From assembly GCA_003240625.1 (NCBI GenBank), contig QFMX01000009.1:72365-136364 (forward strand): 64,000 nucleotides of DNA, read 5' to 3'. The translations under genes were made by a program, and so were the position numbers. Numbering within the stretch: the stretch's first letter is position 1; every line of letters begins with the position of its first letter. Source of the stretch: Sphingomonas taxi. GTDB taxonomy: Bacteria > Pseudomonadota > Alphaproteobacteria > Sphingomonadales > Sphingomonadaceae. The notes beneath the pieces were generated by a model. It was not told the origin of the DNA. It saw only the letters and a program-made list of their open reading frames with translations, and ran no database searches. Below are positions 35,386 through 43,921 of the stretch, one piece after another.

Positions 35386-36258
35386 TCAAGACACGCCGAA
35401 GGTCCAGCCCTCGGTTCGCGCAATATGCGGTGTCATCGTCGTCGGTGTCCAGAGGTCGGGGCGGTGCGCGTTGGCACGCAGCCAGGCGGCGGTGAGGATC
35501 GCGTCGGTGGCGTGATCGTCGTAGCGCGCCAGCGGTGCGTGCGGACGGGTCCCCAGATTGGCCAGCGCCGCGTCGAGCGCGGCCGCGTCGCGCATCTTGC
35601 TGAGCCCCTTGCGGATACCGGCGGCACGGGCGGCGATCGTGGTGTAGATCTCGACGATCACCGGGCCTTCGGACGGTAGCGGATCGAACGGCCAGACCGG
35701 CACGCGACCGGCGAGGCGGTGGAGCACGCGCATACCGGTCAGGCTCGACTTGCCGACCTGCGCCGCGCCGACGAGGTTGAAGCAACTCGTCGGCGACAGG
35801 CCCATCGCGCGCTGGCCGTGCTCGCAGACGCGCATCCGGCCCGCGCCGCCGGGGAACAGGTCGCCGCAGTCGCGGTGCTGGCGGAAGTGGCGGCGGATTT
35901 CCAGCTCGGTGAGCAGGGTCGACACTGCGAGATGCGCGTCGGCGGCGGAGGCTTGGTCGACCATCGCCCAGAGCGCGCGGGCGTCGGGCGGACTGCCGGG
36001 CGTGCCGGGGAAATACCCGTTCCGATCGACGAACGGGAATGCGGGGGAGAGGTCCAGGCCGACCAGCGTCGGCTCGGTCTGGTCAAGCAACCACGCCAGC
36101 ACATCGTCGCGCGACCATGCTGTCGCTGCCGGTGGCGCGACCAGCGTTGGCGCGGCATCGCCTGTTTCGCAGATCGCGACGGCGATGCCCTTGTGTCGAT
36201 GCCCCTGCGCGCCGGACCAGTCGATCGCTGCAAACCGCGTGAAGCGCGTCTCAGCCAT
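35386..36258 (-). CDS. DUF429-like protein (RNase H-like fold)
   Basis: A 290-residue protein. The N-terminal FAAIDWSGAQG, the middle VGLDLSPAFPF and the C-terminal DDHATDAILTAAWLRA place acidic residues as in the DUF429/RNase H-like group. A possible nucleotide-like loop AAQVGKSSLTGMR lies near residue 167. The start overlaps the rarA stop by eight bases, so the genes are coupled; rarA acts at stalled replication forks, which makes a nucleic-acid role plausible but unproven. Confidence 0.7.
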   Translation of the reverse strand: MAETRFTRFAAIDWSGAQGHRHKGIAVAICETGDAAPTLVAPPAATAWSRDDVLAWLLDQTEPTLVGLDLSPAFPFVDRNGYFPGTPGSPPDARALWAMVDQASAADAHLAVSTLLTELEIRRHFRQHRDCGDLFPGGAGRMRVCEHGQRAMGLSPTSCFNLVGAAQVGKSSLTGMRVLHRLAGRVPVWPFDPLPSEGPVIVEIYTTIAARAAGIRKGLSKMRDAAALDAALANLGTRPHAPLARYDDHATDAILTAAWLRANAHRPDLWTPTTMTPHIARTEGWTFGVS

Positions 36259-37570
36259 TCTTCTCGGCGCGCAGGCCGTCCCAATAGGCGAGACGTTCCG
36301 ACAGGCGCTTTTCGAACCCGCGTTCGGTCGGGGTATAGAAAGTCTGCGGGCTCATTTCGTCGGGCCAATAGTCCGAGCCTGAGAACGCCTCTTCCGTATC
36401 GTGATCGTAGGCGTAACCCTTGCCGTAGCCGATATCGCGCATGAGCTTGGTCGGCGCGTTGCGGATCGACGCGGGCGGCATCAGCGACCCCGTCTCGCGC
36501 GCCGACTTCCACGCCGCCTTCTGCGCCTTGTAGACCGCGTTCGATTTGGGCGCGGTCGCGAGATAGACGCAGGCCTGCGCGATCGCGAGTTCGCCTTCGG
36601 GGCTGCCGAGGAAATCATAGGTGTCCTTGGCGGCGATGCACTGGACCAGCGCCTGCGGGTCGGCGAGGCCGATATCCTCGACCGCGGCACGCGTCAGGCG
36701 GCGGAGCAGGAACAGCGGTTCCTCGCCCGCCGTCAGCATCCGCGCGAGATAATAGAGCGCCGCCTGCGGATCCGACCCGCGGATCGATTTGTGGAGCGCG
36801 GAGATGAGGTTGTAGTGCCCCTCGCGATCCTTGTCGTACACCGCGACGCGACGTTGGAGGAAGTTCGACAGCCCGGCGGGGTCGAGCGGTTCGGGCAGGT
36901 TGACCGAGAACAGCGTCTCCGCCTGGTTGAGCAGGAAGCGGCCGTCGCCATCCGCACTGGCGATCAGCGCGTCCTTGGCGGGCGGGGTCAGGGGGAGGGG
37001 GCGCTCCATCTCCGTCTCGGCACGGTCGAGCAACTGTTCGAGCGCACCGCGACCGAGGCGTTCGAGGATCAGCACCTGCGCGCGGCTGAGCAGTGCGGCG
37101 TTGAGTTCGAACGAGGGATTCTCGGTGGTCGCGCCGACCAGCGTGACGGTGCCGTCCTCGACATAGGGGAGGAAACCGTCCTGTTGCGCGCGGTTGAAGC
37201 GGTGGATCTCGTCCACGAACAACAAGGTGCGCTTGCCGATCTTGGCGTGCTCGCGCGCTTCGGCGAACGACTTCTTGAGGTCCGCGACGCCCGAGAACAC
37301 CGCCGAGATCGCGACGAACCGCAGGTCGACCGCGTCGGCGAGCAGCCGCGCGATCGTCGTCTTGCCGGTGCCGGGCGGGCCCCAAAGGATGATCGACGAC
37401 AGCCGTCCGGCCGAAACCATCCGGCCGATCGCGCCCTCGGGGCCGGTGATGTGGTCCTGCCCGACCACCTCGCTGAGCGTACGCGGGCGCAGGCGATCGG
37501 CGAGCGGCGCGTTTTCGGGGTGCGTTTCGGTGGGGGCGGCGGGTTCGAAGCCCGCGAAGAGATCGGCCAT
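36251..37570 (-). CDS. rarA: Replication-associated recombination protein A
   Basis: RarA (MgsA) is an AAA+ ATPase related to clamp loaders that acts at stalled forks. Walker A is WGPPGTGKTTIARL, Walker B is LLFVDEIHRF, sensor 1 lies in VGATTENPSFELN, and the C-terminal tetramerisation region has the typical DIGYGKGYAYDHD. The ATG at 37570 starts directly at ADLFAGFEP, the usual N-terminus, giving 439 residues. The frame stays open further upstream but lacks family sequence. Confidence 0.95.
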   Translation of the reverse strand: MADLFAGFEPAAPTETHPENAPLADRLRPRTLSEVVGQDHITGPEGAIGRMVSAGRLSSIILWGPPGTGKTTIARLLADAVDLRFVAISAVFSGVADLKKSFAEAREHAKIGKRTLLFVDEIHRFNRAQQDGFLPYVEDGTVTLVGATTENPSFELNAALLSRAQVLILERLGRGALEQLLDRAETEMERPLPLTPPAKDALIASADGDGRFLLNQAETLFSVNLPEPLDPAGLSNFLQRRVAVYDKDREGHYNLISALHKSIRGSDPQAALYYLARMLTAGEEPLFLLRRLTRAAVEDIGLADPQALVQCIAAKDTYDFLGSPEGELAIAQACVYLATAPKSNAVYKAQKAAWKSARETGSLMPPASIRNAPTKLMRDIGYGKGYAYDHDTEEAFSGSDYWPDEMSPQTFYTPTERGFEKRLSERLAYWDGLRAEKNG

Positions 37571-37623
37571 GCGCGGAAGATAGGGGCGGGGGGGAGGTTT
37601 GCCCATCCGTTGCCACCCCCACT

Positions 37624-37719
37624 CCGTCATGCCGGGCTCGTTCCGGCATCCACCCTTCCGCACGATCATCGATGGCGAGTTTGCGGAACGGTGGACCCCG
37701 GAACAGGTCCGGGGTGACG
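37624..37719. repeat. Mirrored REP-like pair (CCGTCATGCCGG family)
   Basis: CCGTCATGCCGGGCTCGTTC and GGTCCGGGGTGACG form the outer parts of two imperfect reverse-complement arms (37624-37655 and 37690-37719). This copy is more degenerate than the others. It lies between divergent rarA and the PadR gene. Confidence 0.6.
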
Positions 37720-37736
37720 AATCTTTGACGGGCATC

Positions 37737-37788
37737 TTGAACCGGAAACAGTCTGCGATATATCTCTGCTTTGAGCGAAGATATATCG
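37737..37788 (+). promoter_or_regulatory. Promoter and inverted-repeat operator of the PadR gene
   Basis: CGATATATCT (37756-37765) and AGATATATCG (37779-37788) form a perfect 10-base inverted repeat with a 13-base spacer. A possible -35 TTGAAC (37737-37742) and -10 TATATC (37759-37764) are 16 bases apart, so the left arm covers the -10 box. GGAG at 37788-37791 serves the ATG at 37801. This fits autorepression by the encoded PadR protein. Confidence 0.65.
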
Positions 37789-37800
37789 GAGAACACTCAA

Positions 37801-38391
37801 ATGCGTTTTGGTATGGGATATGGAGCCTGGACCGGCGGCCCTCGTGGTGACGGTCACCGGCATGGCGGCCGCGATCACGGGCCCGAGCATGCGGCATGGA
37901 AACAGGGTGGCGGACCGCGTGGGCGTGGTCGGAGGCTGTTCGATGGCGGCGAATTGAAGCTCGTCATGCTGAAGCTGATCGCGGATGCGCCGCGCCACGG
38001 CTACGACCTGATCCGCGAGATCGAGGGGCTGACCGGCGGTGGCTATGCGCCGAGCCCGGGCGTCGTCTACCCGACGCTCAGCATGCTCGACGAGATGGGG
38101 CTGATCGAGGAGCAGCAGTCGGAGGGCGCGAAGAAGCGTTTTGCGGCGAGCGACGAGGGCCGCGCGCATCTGGCCGAGAATGCGGTCGTGGTCGACGGCT
38201 TGTTCGCGCGGCTGGCCGCGGTCGGGGCGGAGTCCGAGCGGACCGATGGTGCGCCGATCCGGCGGGCGATGGGCAATCTTCGGCAGGTGCTCCAGCACCG
38301 GCTGATGCGCGAGGACGTCAACGAGGACACGCTGCACGACGTCGCCGCGTTGCTCGACGAAGCCGCGCAGAAGATCGAGCGTCTCAAGTGA
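37801..38391 (+). CDS. PadR-family regulator, YqjI-like, with Gly/His-rich N-terminus
   Basis: A 196-residue regulator. Residues 1-45 are rich in Gly, His and Arg (GDGHRHGGRDHGPEH), like the metal-binding extension of the nickel-responsive YqjI of E. coli. The winged helix follows (LKLIADAPRHGYDLIREIEG, then YAPSPGVVYPTLSML), and the helical C-terminal dimerisation region ends the protein. ATG 37801 is preceded by GGAG at nine bases; an in-frame TTG 30 bases earlier lies inside the operator and is unlikely. Its stop overlaps the GTG start of the DUF2218 gene. Confidence 0.85.
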   Translation: MRFGMGYGAWTGGPRGDGHRHGGRDHGPEHAAWKQGGGPRGRGRRLFDGGELKLVMLKLIADAPRHGYDLIREIEGLTGGGYAPSPGVVYPTLSMLDEMGLIEEQQSEGAKKRFAASDEGRAHLAENAVVVDGLFARLAAVGAESERTDGAPIRRAMGNLRQVLQHRLMREDVNEDTLHDVAALLDEAAQKIERLK

Positions 38392-38678
38392 GCGTCTCGG
38401 TCGCACGCGTGCCGACGCATTCCGCCAGCAAGTATCTCCAGCAGCTCGCCAAGCATTGGAGCCACAAGATGGAGGTCACCTCCTCGGAGGAAGAGGGCCG
38501 CATCGCCTTCCCGAACGGCGCCGTGCTTAAGATGCGTGCCGACAGCGAAACGCTCGACGTCGCGCTGTCGGTGCCGGAGGACGAGGACGTCGAGCGGATG
38601 CGCGGCGTGGTGTCGAGCCACCTCGACCGGTTTGCGTTTCGCGAGGCGCCGCTGACGTTCGATTGGGCGACCGTCTGA
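38388..38678 (+). CDS. DUF2218 domain protein
   Basis: A 96-residue protein of the DUF2218 family (RVPTHSASKYLQQLAKHWSHK at the start, split here by Lys and His, and FPNGAVLKMRADSETLDVAL in the middle). In other bacteria this domain is found next to or fused with siderophore-interacting flavoproteins. The GTG start overlaps the PadR stop (GTGA), so both come from one mRNA. With the YqjI-like regulator this suggests metal or siderophore handling. Confidence 0.82.
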   Translation: MSVSVARVPTHSASKYLQQLAKHWSHKMEVTSSEEEGRIAFPNGAVLKMRADSETLDVALSVPEDEDVERMRGVVSSHLDRFAFREAPLTFDWATV

Positions 38679-38704
38679 GGGCGCGAGGCAGGAAATGCCC
38701 CGAA

Positions 38705-38821
38705 CTGCTCCCCTCCCTGGAAGGGAGGGGCTGGGGGTGGGGAGGCTGGTTTGAGCCACCGACGCCTGAACATGCGGAACCCGACCCACTCCCCAACCCC
38801 TCCCTTCCAGGCAGGGAGCAG
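38705..38821. repeat. Mirrored REP-like pair (CTCCCCTCCCTGGAAGGGAGGGG family)
   Basis: CTGCTCCCCTCCCTGGAAGG and CCTCCCTTCCAGGCAGGGAGCAG are reverse complements with one small slip, flanking a centre with the glycosyltransferase-side sequence. It separates convergent DUF2218 and glycosyltransferase genes and may terminate both. Confidence 0.8.
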
Positions 38822-38828
38822 TCGCGAG

Positions 38829-39980
38829 CTAAGCCCCCCGCCGCGCCATCACCTCTAGATACGTGTCCAGCACCGTCTGGTTGATCGTATCCCACAGATA
38901 CCCGGCCGCCTTGTCATGCCCGGCCCAGCCCATAGTCTCGCGCAGCCCCGGCTCGGAAACGATCCGCCCGATCGCATGCGCATATCCGGCGATATCCGTC
39001 GGCAGCACCAGGAACCCGGTCACCCCGTCGTCCACCAGCCCGACCGCGCCCGACGCGCGCGCCGCGACGACGGGAACGCCGGCCGCCATCGCCTCCAGCG
39101 TCACGTTGCCGAACGTCTCGGTCACGCTCGGGTTGAAGAACACGTCCATCGACGCGACCGCGCGGCCGAGATCGTCACCCGACTGGAACCCGGCGAACAC
39201 CGCGCCGGGCACGCGGGCGGCGAACCAGTCGCGCGCGGGACCTTCGCCGATCACCAGCACCTTGTGCGGCACGCCTCGTTGCTCCAGCGTCCGGATCACG
39301 TCCGCGAAGACGTCGAGCCCCTTCTCCTTCACCAGCCGCCCGAGAAACCCGACCGCGACCTCGCCGTCCGCAATCCCCCGCGTGCGCCGCCAGTCGAGAT
39401 CGCGACGCGTCGGCGTGAAGCGATCGTGGTTCACCCCGCGCGACCAGATCGCGGTCGGCGTCGTCACGCCCCAACTACGGACGATCTCCGCCATGCCGCG
39501 CCCCGGCACCAGCACTGCGTCGACTCGGTTGTAGAACCGCGTCAGAATTTTCACCATGATCGGCTCGAAGAACGCCATCCGGTAATAGCGGAAATACGTC
39601 TCGAACCGCGTGTGCAGCGACGCGACCGTGGCGATGCCGTTGCGTCGGCCATAGCTGATCGCGCGATGGCCGAGGAAATCGGGTGCCGAGACGTGAATCA
39701 TGTTCGGTGCGAACGCATCCAGATCGCGCCGGATCGCGGCGGGCAGCCCGCGCGCCATCTTGTATTCGCCGCGTCCCGCGGGAAGCGGCAGCGACGGCAC
39801 CGCAACCAGATCGCCGGTCGGCGGGAAGGCCGGCTTGGCGTTGGTCGGCGAATAGACACGCACCGTCGCGCCCTTCGACAACAGATGGCCGACGAGCAAA
39901 TTCAACGCCTGGTTTGCGCCATCGCGAACGTAATTATAGTTGCCGCTGAACAGGGCGATGCGCAGGTCGGTGGCGTGCAT
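38829..39980 (-). CDS. Glycosyltransferase family 4 (GT-B) protein
   Basis: A 383-residue glycosyltransferase. N-terminal RIALFSGNYNYVRDGANQAL, then LHTRFETYFRYYRM, WSRGVNHDRFTP, VGFLGRLVKEKGLDVF, and the EX7E-type block SVTETFGNVTLEAMAAGVPVV. The pattern recalls MgtA/SqdX-like enzymes that build glycolipids, which fits a sphingomonad envelope, but donor and acceptor are not determined. Divergent from radA with about 100 bases between. Confidence 0.88.
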   Translation of the reverse strand: MHATDLRIALFSGNYNYVRDGANQALNLLVGHLLSKGATVRVYSPTNAKPAFPPTGDLVAVPSLPLPAGRGEYKMARGLPAAIRRDLDAFAPNMIHVSAPDFLGHRAISYGRRNGIATVASLHTRFETYFRYYRMAFFEPIMVKILTRFYNRVDAVLVPGRGMAEIVRSWGVTTPTAIWSRGVNHDRFTPTRRDLDWRRTRGIADGEVAVGFLGRLVKEKGLDVFADVIRTLEQRGVPHKVLVIGEGPARDWFAARVPGAVFAGFQSGDDLGRAVASMDVFFNPSVTETFGNVTLEAMAAGVPVVAARASGAVGLVDDGVTGFLVLPTDIAGYAHAIGRIVSEPGLRETMGWAGHDKAAGYLWDTINQTVLDTYLEVMARRGA

Positions 39981-40083
39981 CGTCGCGCGGATAACGCCGC
40001 GCGCACCGAAGCGCCACTAAATCCGCAACATAGGACAACTGCTCGCCATTGATGTTCCCGTATCGTTCTCGTACACCGGTGAC

Positions 40084-41454
40084 ATGGCGAAACCCCAGAA
40101 GCGTTATGTGTGTCAGTCCTGCGGATCGGTGTCGCACCGCTGGGCGGGGCAATGCGCCGATTGCAGCGAGTGGAACACGCTGGTCGAGGAGGCGAACACC
40201 GCCGCTACGCCGTTTCATTCGAAGCATAATCTCCAGACCGGCGGCCGCGCGATCCAGCTGGTCGGGCTCGATGCGGAGATCAAGCTGCCCGACCGGATGG
40301 CGACCGGCATCGCCGAACTCGACCGCGCGCTGGGCGGCGGCTTCGTCGAGGGCTCGGCGACGCTGATCGGCGGCGACCCCGGGATCGGCAAGTCGACGCT
40401 GCTGTTGCAGGCGGCGGCGAAGATGGCGCTGGCGGGGCAGTCGGTCGCGTATGTTTCGGGTGAGGAAGCGGCGGACCAGGTGCGGCTGCGCGCGCGGCGG
40501 CTCGGGCTCGGCAACGCGCCCGTGCAACTGGCGGCGGCGACCTCGACGCGCGACATCCTGACGACGTTGCAGACGCGACCTCCCGCCATGCTGGTGATCG
40601 ATTCGATCCAGACGATGCACTCCGACCTGATCGAGGGCGCCCCCGGCACGGTCAGCCAGGTGCGGGCGTCGGCGCAGGAGCTGATCCGCTTCGCCAAGGA
40701 GCGCGGGACGGCGGTGGTGCTGGTCGGCCACGTGACGAAGGACGGCTCGATCGCGGGACCGCGCGTACTGGAGCACATGGTCGACACGGTGCTGTCGTTC
40801 GAAGGCGAGCGCAGCCACCAGTACCGCATCCTCCGCGCGATCAAGAACCGCTTCGGCGGGACCGACGAGATCGGGGTGTTCTCGATGCAGACCGAGGGGC
40901 TGGCGGAGGTCGGCAACCCGTCGTCGCTGTTCCTGACGCACCGCGACGATGCGATGACGGGGGCGACGGTGTTCCCGGCGCTCGAGGGCACGCGGCCGGT
41001 GCTGGTCGAGATCCAGGCGCTCACCGTCCGGCTCGCGTCAGGGGCGACCCCGCGGCGCGCTGTGGTCGGCTGGGATTCGGGTAGGCTCGCGATGATCCTC
41101 GCGGTGCTGGAAGCGCGGTGCGGGCTGAGCTTTTCCAATGCCGAAGTCTATCTCAACATCGCAGGCGGCTACCGTGTCCAGGACCCTGCCGCGGATCTTG
41201 CGGTTGCGGCGGCGCTGATCTCGGCGATGTCGGAACGTCCCGTGCCGGTCGACGCGGTGGCGTTCGGAGAGGTGGCGCTGTCGGGCGAGATCCGGCCGGT
41301 GGCACATGGCCCGCTACGGTTGAAGGAGGCGAGCAAGCTCGGCTTCGAACGCGCGCTGGTGCCGGCGTCGATGACGGGGGAGAAGAGCGGGATGAAACTC
41401 TCGGGCTTCAAGACGCTCGCGTCGTTCGTCGATCACATGATGGGGCGTGGGTAG
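40084..41454 (+). CDS. radA: DNA repair protein RadA
   Basis: RadA processes recombination intermediates as a DnaB-like helicase. An N-terminal zinc finger CQSCGSVSHRWAGQCADC, Walker A GGDPGIGKSTLL, Walker B MLVIDSIQTM, the KNRFGGTDEIG motif and the Lon-like C-terminal domain (GGYRVQDPAADLAVAAALIS) are all present. The 456 residues fit the family. Confidence 0.97.
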   Translation: MAKPQKRYVCQSCGSVSHRWAGQCADCSEWNTLVEEANTAATPFHSKHNLQTGGRAIQLVGLDAEIKLPDRMATGIAELDRALGGGFVEGSATLIGGDPGIGKSTLLLQAAAKMALAGQSVAYVSGEEAADQVRLRARRLGLGNAPVQLAAATSTRDILTTLQTRPPAMLVIDSIQTMHSDLIEGAPGTVSQVRASAQELIRFAKERGTAVVLVGHVTKDGSIAGPRVLEHMVDTVLSFEGERSHQYRILRAIKNRFGGTDEIGVFSMQTEGLAEVGNPSSLFLTHRDDAMTGATVFPALEGTRPVLVEIQALTVRLASGATPRRAVVGWDSGRLAMILAVLEARCGLSFSNAEVYLNIAGGYRVQDPAADLAVAAALISAMSERPVPVDAVAFGEVALSGEIRPVAHGPLRLKEASKLGFERALVPASMTGEKSGMKLSGFKTLASFVDHMMGRG

Positions 41455-41523
41455 GCGCGGGCGTCGGCGGCGGCGTGGCGTAGGTATTCTTGGAGTGGAC
41501 ACCCTGTCCAATGCGCAAAGTTT

Positions 41524-41576
41524 GTTTCCCCGCGAAGGCGGGGATCCAGACTGGGCTCCCGCCTTCGCGGGAGAAC
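41524..41576. repeat. REP-like pair (CCGCGAAGGCGGG family)
   Basis: GTTTCCCCGCGAAGGCGGGG and CTCCCGCCTTCGCGGGAGAAC are imperfect reverse complements about 12 bases apart. The same core forms the hairpin at 5621-5650. Confidence 0.7.
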
Positions 41577-41694
41577 AGGGGGGCGGTCCCGACTGGGTCG
41601 AGCCGCGGGCACATTTCTATTCGGAATAAGTGCTGCTCAAGCAACGTATGCCGTCATCCCCGGCAGTTCCGCGCCCCTATTACCCAGAAGACAG

Positions 41695-41802
41695 GCCCCA
41701 CCCCGGCGAAGGCCGGGGCCCAGTTGGGGGACGCTGCTGGCGAGAGCCGCGCTTAATCACAGCGACCTTTCCAACTGGGCCCCGGCCTCCGCCGGGGTGG
41801 GG
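41695..41802. repeat. Mirrored REP-like pair (CACCCCGGCGAAGGCCGGGGCCCA family)
   Basis: CCCCACCCCGGCGAAGGCCG and its reverse complement CGGCCTCCGCCGGGGTGGGG, each continuing with CCCAGTTGG or CCAACTGGG, flank a 44-base centre. It belongs to the same family as 14808-14915. The rest of the 41455-41910 gap shows no gene. Confidence 0.85.
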
Positions 41803-41910
41803 CGGTAAGGGCTGTTGTCGGTCATCGGTCGATCGAGCTGCACACAACAGCATCGTAGCGGGCAGGTTCGGCTAAACCCCGAACGCATGGCCTCTCGCGA
41901 CAGCTATGCT

Positions 41911-42243
41911 ATGGCCACCCTTATGGCGAACACGCGAAGCAACACCGGTACCGTCGAGGTCGACGGCACCCGATACGACTGGCACCTCCAGCGCGAGCCG
42001 CAACACACGGATGCCGATGGCTGGAAGGGCATGACGATCTCGCTGTTGCAGGACGATGCCAAACGCGAAGCCCTGCTCGAGTTCCCCGCGCCGAAACGCC
42101 TGTTGAAGGGCTTGCCGCGCGGGCGGCTCCAGATCGACGACGCGACGATCGCTCGCGGCGTGCGGGCCGCGTTGGCCGCGGGGTGGGAGCCGATGTCGCG
42201 CGGCAAGCCGATGGTCTTCACGGTGGATTCCGAAGGGAATTGA
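41911..42243 (+). CDS. Conserved-looking small protein, unknown
   Basis: A soluble protein of about 110 residues with VEVDGTRYDWHLQREPQ near the start and ARGVRAALAAGWEPMSRGKP near the end. I do not recognise a named family, but codon use and reading-frame quality match the neighbours. Possible starts are ATG at 41887, 41911 or 41923; none has a strong ribosome site. It ends three bases before the YkgJ-type gene, so the pair is probably cotranscribed. Confidence 0.65.
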   Translation: MATLMANTRSNTGTVEVDGTRYDWHLQREPQHTDADGWKGMTISLLQDDAKREALLEFPAPKRLLKGLPRGRLQIDDATIARGVRAALAAGWEPMSRGKPMVFTVDSEGN

Positions 42244-42246
42244 GCC

Positions 42247-42852
42247 GTGGATCGGCGTGACACCTCGCCCCCGCAGGACGAGCGCACCAAGATGCAGCCC
42301 CAAGCCGATCTGGAAACCACGCTGCTGGGGCCGATCCTGCCCGATCGGGAGTGCGGGGATTGCACCGCGTGCTGCACCGAACTGACGGTAGATACGCCAG
42401 AGTTCGCCAAACCCGCAGGAACGCCGTGTGTCCATCTCTGCGAACAGGGCTGCGGTATCCATGTTGTCCGCCCGCGTATCTGCCGAACCTGGTTCTGCGC
42501 CTGGCGACGGGTTGCGAGCCTGCCCGACGAAGCCCGGCCCGACCGATCCGGGCTGCTCGTCTCGCTCAATTTCGTCAATAAACCGAAGAACTGCCTGGAA
42601 GGCGTCTCGATCAACGTCCGCGTGCTCGCCGGCAGCGATGCGATCGCGAATGGCATGGCGGCGACCGTGCTCGACAGCGTGTGCGACCAGCTGGTCCCGG
42701 TCTGGTTCAGCGACGGGTCGAAGAAAATGCTGATGCATCCCGACACCGACGTCGCCCGCTTCGTCCTCTCCGGAGAGGCTGCACCCCCGCATCTGCAGGA
42801 CGAAGTCGCCGCATGGCGCGAACGCTACGGTGTGTTCGGCTTGAACCGCTAG
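42247..42852 (+). CDS. YkgJ-type Zn/Fe-chelating (Cys-cluster) protein
   Basis: A 201-residue protein with a cysteine-rich centre: CGDCTACC, then CVHLCEQGCGIHVVRPRICR and FCAW. This is the CxxCxxCC pattern of the YkgJ/UPF0153 family of presumed iron-sulphur or zinc-binding proteins. The GTG at 42247 or the ATG at 42292 may start it. Function unknown. Confidence 0.8.
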   Translation: MDRRDTSPPQDERTKMQPQADLETTLLGPILPDRECGDCTACCTELTVDTPEFAKPAGTPCVHLCEQGCGIHVVRPRICRTWFCAWRRVASLPDEARPDRSGLLVSLNFVNKPKNCLEGVSINVRVLAGSDAIANGMAATVLDSVCDQLVPVWFSDGSKKMLMHPDTDVARFVLSGEAAPPHLQDEVAAWRERYGVFGLNR

Positions 42853-42911
42853 GACGCGTCGGTCGCAGCATGCACTAGCGGTTCGCCGCCCGCGTCCCTA
42901 TTCCAGAGCGC

Positions 42912-43493
42912 ATGAACCTCACTGCCCTAGACATCGTTGTCCTGATCGCCGTCGCCGGGTCCGCGGTGCTGGGGCTGGTCCGCGGGTTCGTGACCGAAGT
43001 GCTGTCGATGTTCGCCTGGGTGGCGATGGTCGCGATGTTGAAGCTGTTCCACATCCCGCTCGCCGCCGCGCTGTCGCCGGTGGTTGGCACCGTCGGCGGT
43101 GCTGCGGTGCTCGCGTTCGCGATCATCACCGGTGTCACGTATATCGGCGGGCGGCTGGTCGCCAACGCGATCGGCGCGCGGACGCGGACTTCGATCCTTG
43201 GTCCGGTTGACCGTGCGCTTGGCTTCGGGTTCGGCGCGCTGAAGGGCCTGATCCTCGCCAGTCTCGTCTTCCTGCTCGCGACGCTCGTCATCGACACGAT
43301 GAGCGGCGGAGCCTCGCGCCGGCCCGGCTGGATGACGACGTCGCGCACCTACCCGCTGCTCAACGCGACCAGCGCGAGCATCGCCGATTTCGTCGACCGC
43401 CGCCGTCGTGGCAAACCCGTCTTCGGCGCAACCACCCCGCCTTCCAGATCCGACCCTTCCCGATCCGAAAACGCAAGCGAACCGAAGTCATGA
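42912..43493 (+). CDS. CvpA family membrane protein
   Basis: A 193-residue protein with four membrane helices. LDIVVLIAVAGSAVLGLVRG, FAWVAMVAML and LGPVDRALGFGFGALKGLI are CvpA motifs. The cytoplasmic tail is basic and Ser/Pro-rich. CvpA is needed for colicin V production and envelope homeostasis in enterobacteria. The stop overlaps the next start by four bases. Confidence 0.88.
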   Translation: MNLTALDIVVLIAVAGSAVLGLVRGFVTEVLSMFAWVAMVAMLKLFHIPLAAALSPVVGTVGGAAVLAFAIITGVTYIGGRLVANAIGARTRTSILGPVDRALGFGFGALKGLILASLVFLLATLVIDTMSGGASRRPGWMTTSRTYPLLNATSASIADFVDRRRRGKPVFGATTPPSRSDPSRSENASEPKS

Positions 43494-43921
43494 GCGCTCC
43501 CCTCTACAATGCCGAGATCCTGCGCCTCGCCGCCACGATCCCGCATCACGAACGCCTTCCCGAGCCGATGGCGACCGCCGAGAAACGCTCGCCGATCTGC
43601 GGGAGCCGGGTGACGATCGACGTCGCGGTGGACGATGCTGGGCGGGTCAGCGAGGTCGGCCTGCTGGTCCGCGCCTGCGCGCTCGGCCAGGCATCGTCGT
43701 CGTTGCTCGCGGCGAATATCCTCGGCCGTACCCCCGCCGAACTCGCCGCAACCCGCGATGCGTTGACCGCATGGCTTGCGCGCGAGGGCGATGCGCCCGA
43801 TTGGCCGGGAATGGATATCTTCACCCCCGCGCTCGACTACACCGCGCGCCACCCCTCGATCCGGCTGGCGTTCGAAGCCGCGGCCGAGGCTGCCGATACC
43901 GCTGCAAAGGCGAAAGTCTGA
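43490..43921 (+). CDS. Iron-sulphur cluster scaffold-like protein (NifU-N/IscU-like)
   Basis: A 143-residue protein with the IscU-like layout: YNAEILRLAATIPHHERL at the start, a Cys in SPICGSRVTIDV (37) and a Cys in RACALGQASSSLLAANI (63). In IscU a third ligand Cys lies near the C-terminus; here the equivalent region RHPSIRLAFEAA has none. It may therefore bind a cluster differently or have lost scaffold function. It overlaps CvpA by four bases and the antiporter gene by one base. Confidence 0.78.
   Translation: MSAPLYNAEILRLAATIPHHERLPEPMATAEKRSPICGSRVTIDVAVDDAGRVSEVGLLVRACALGQASSSLLAANILGRTPAELAATRDALTAWLAREGDAPDWPGMDIFTPALDYTARHPSIRLAFEAAAEAADTAAKAKV

Noticed and set aside
1728..41802. 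Repeated hairpins as a possible CRISPR array
   Set aside because: Copies are scattered singly as mirrored pairs, not regularly spaced direct repeats with unique spacers.
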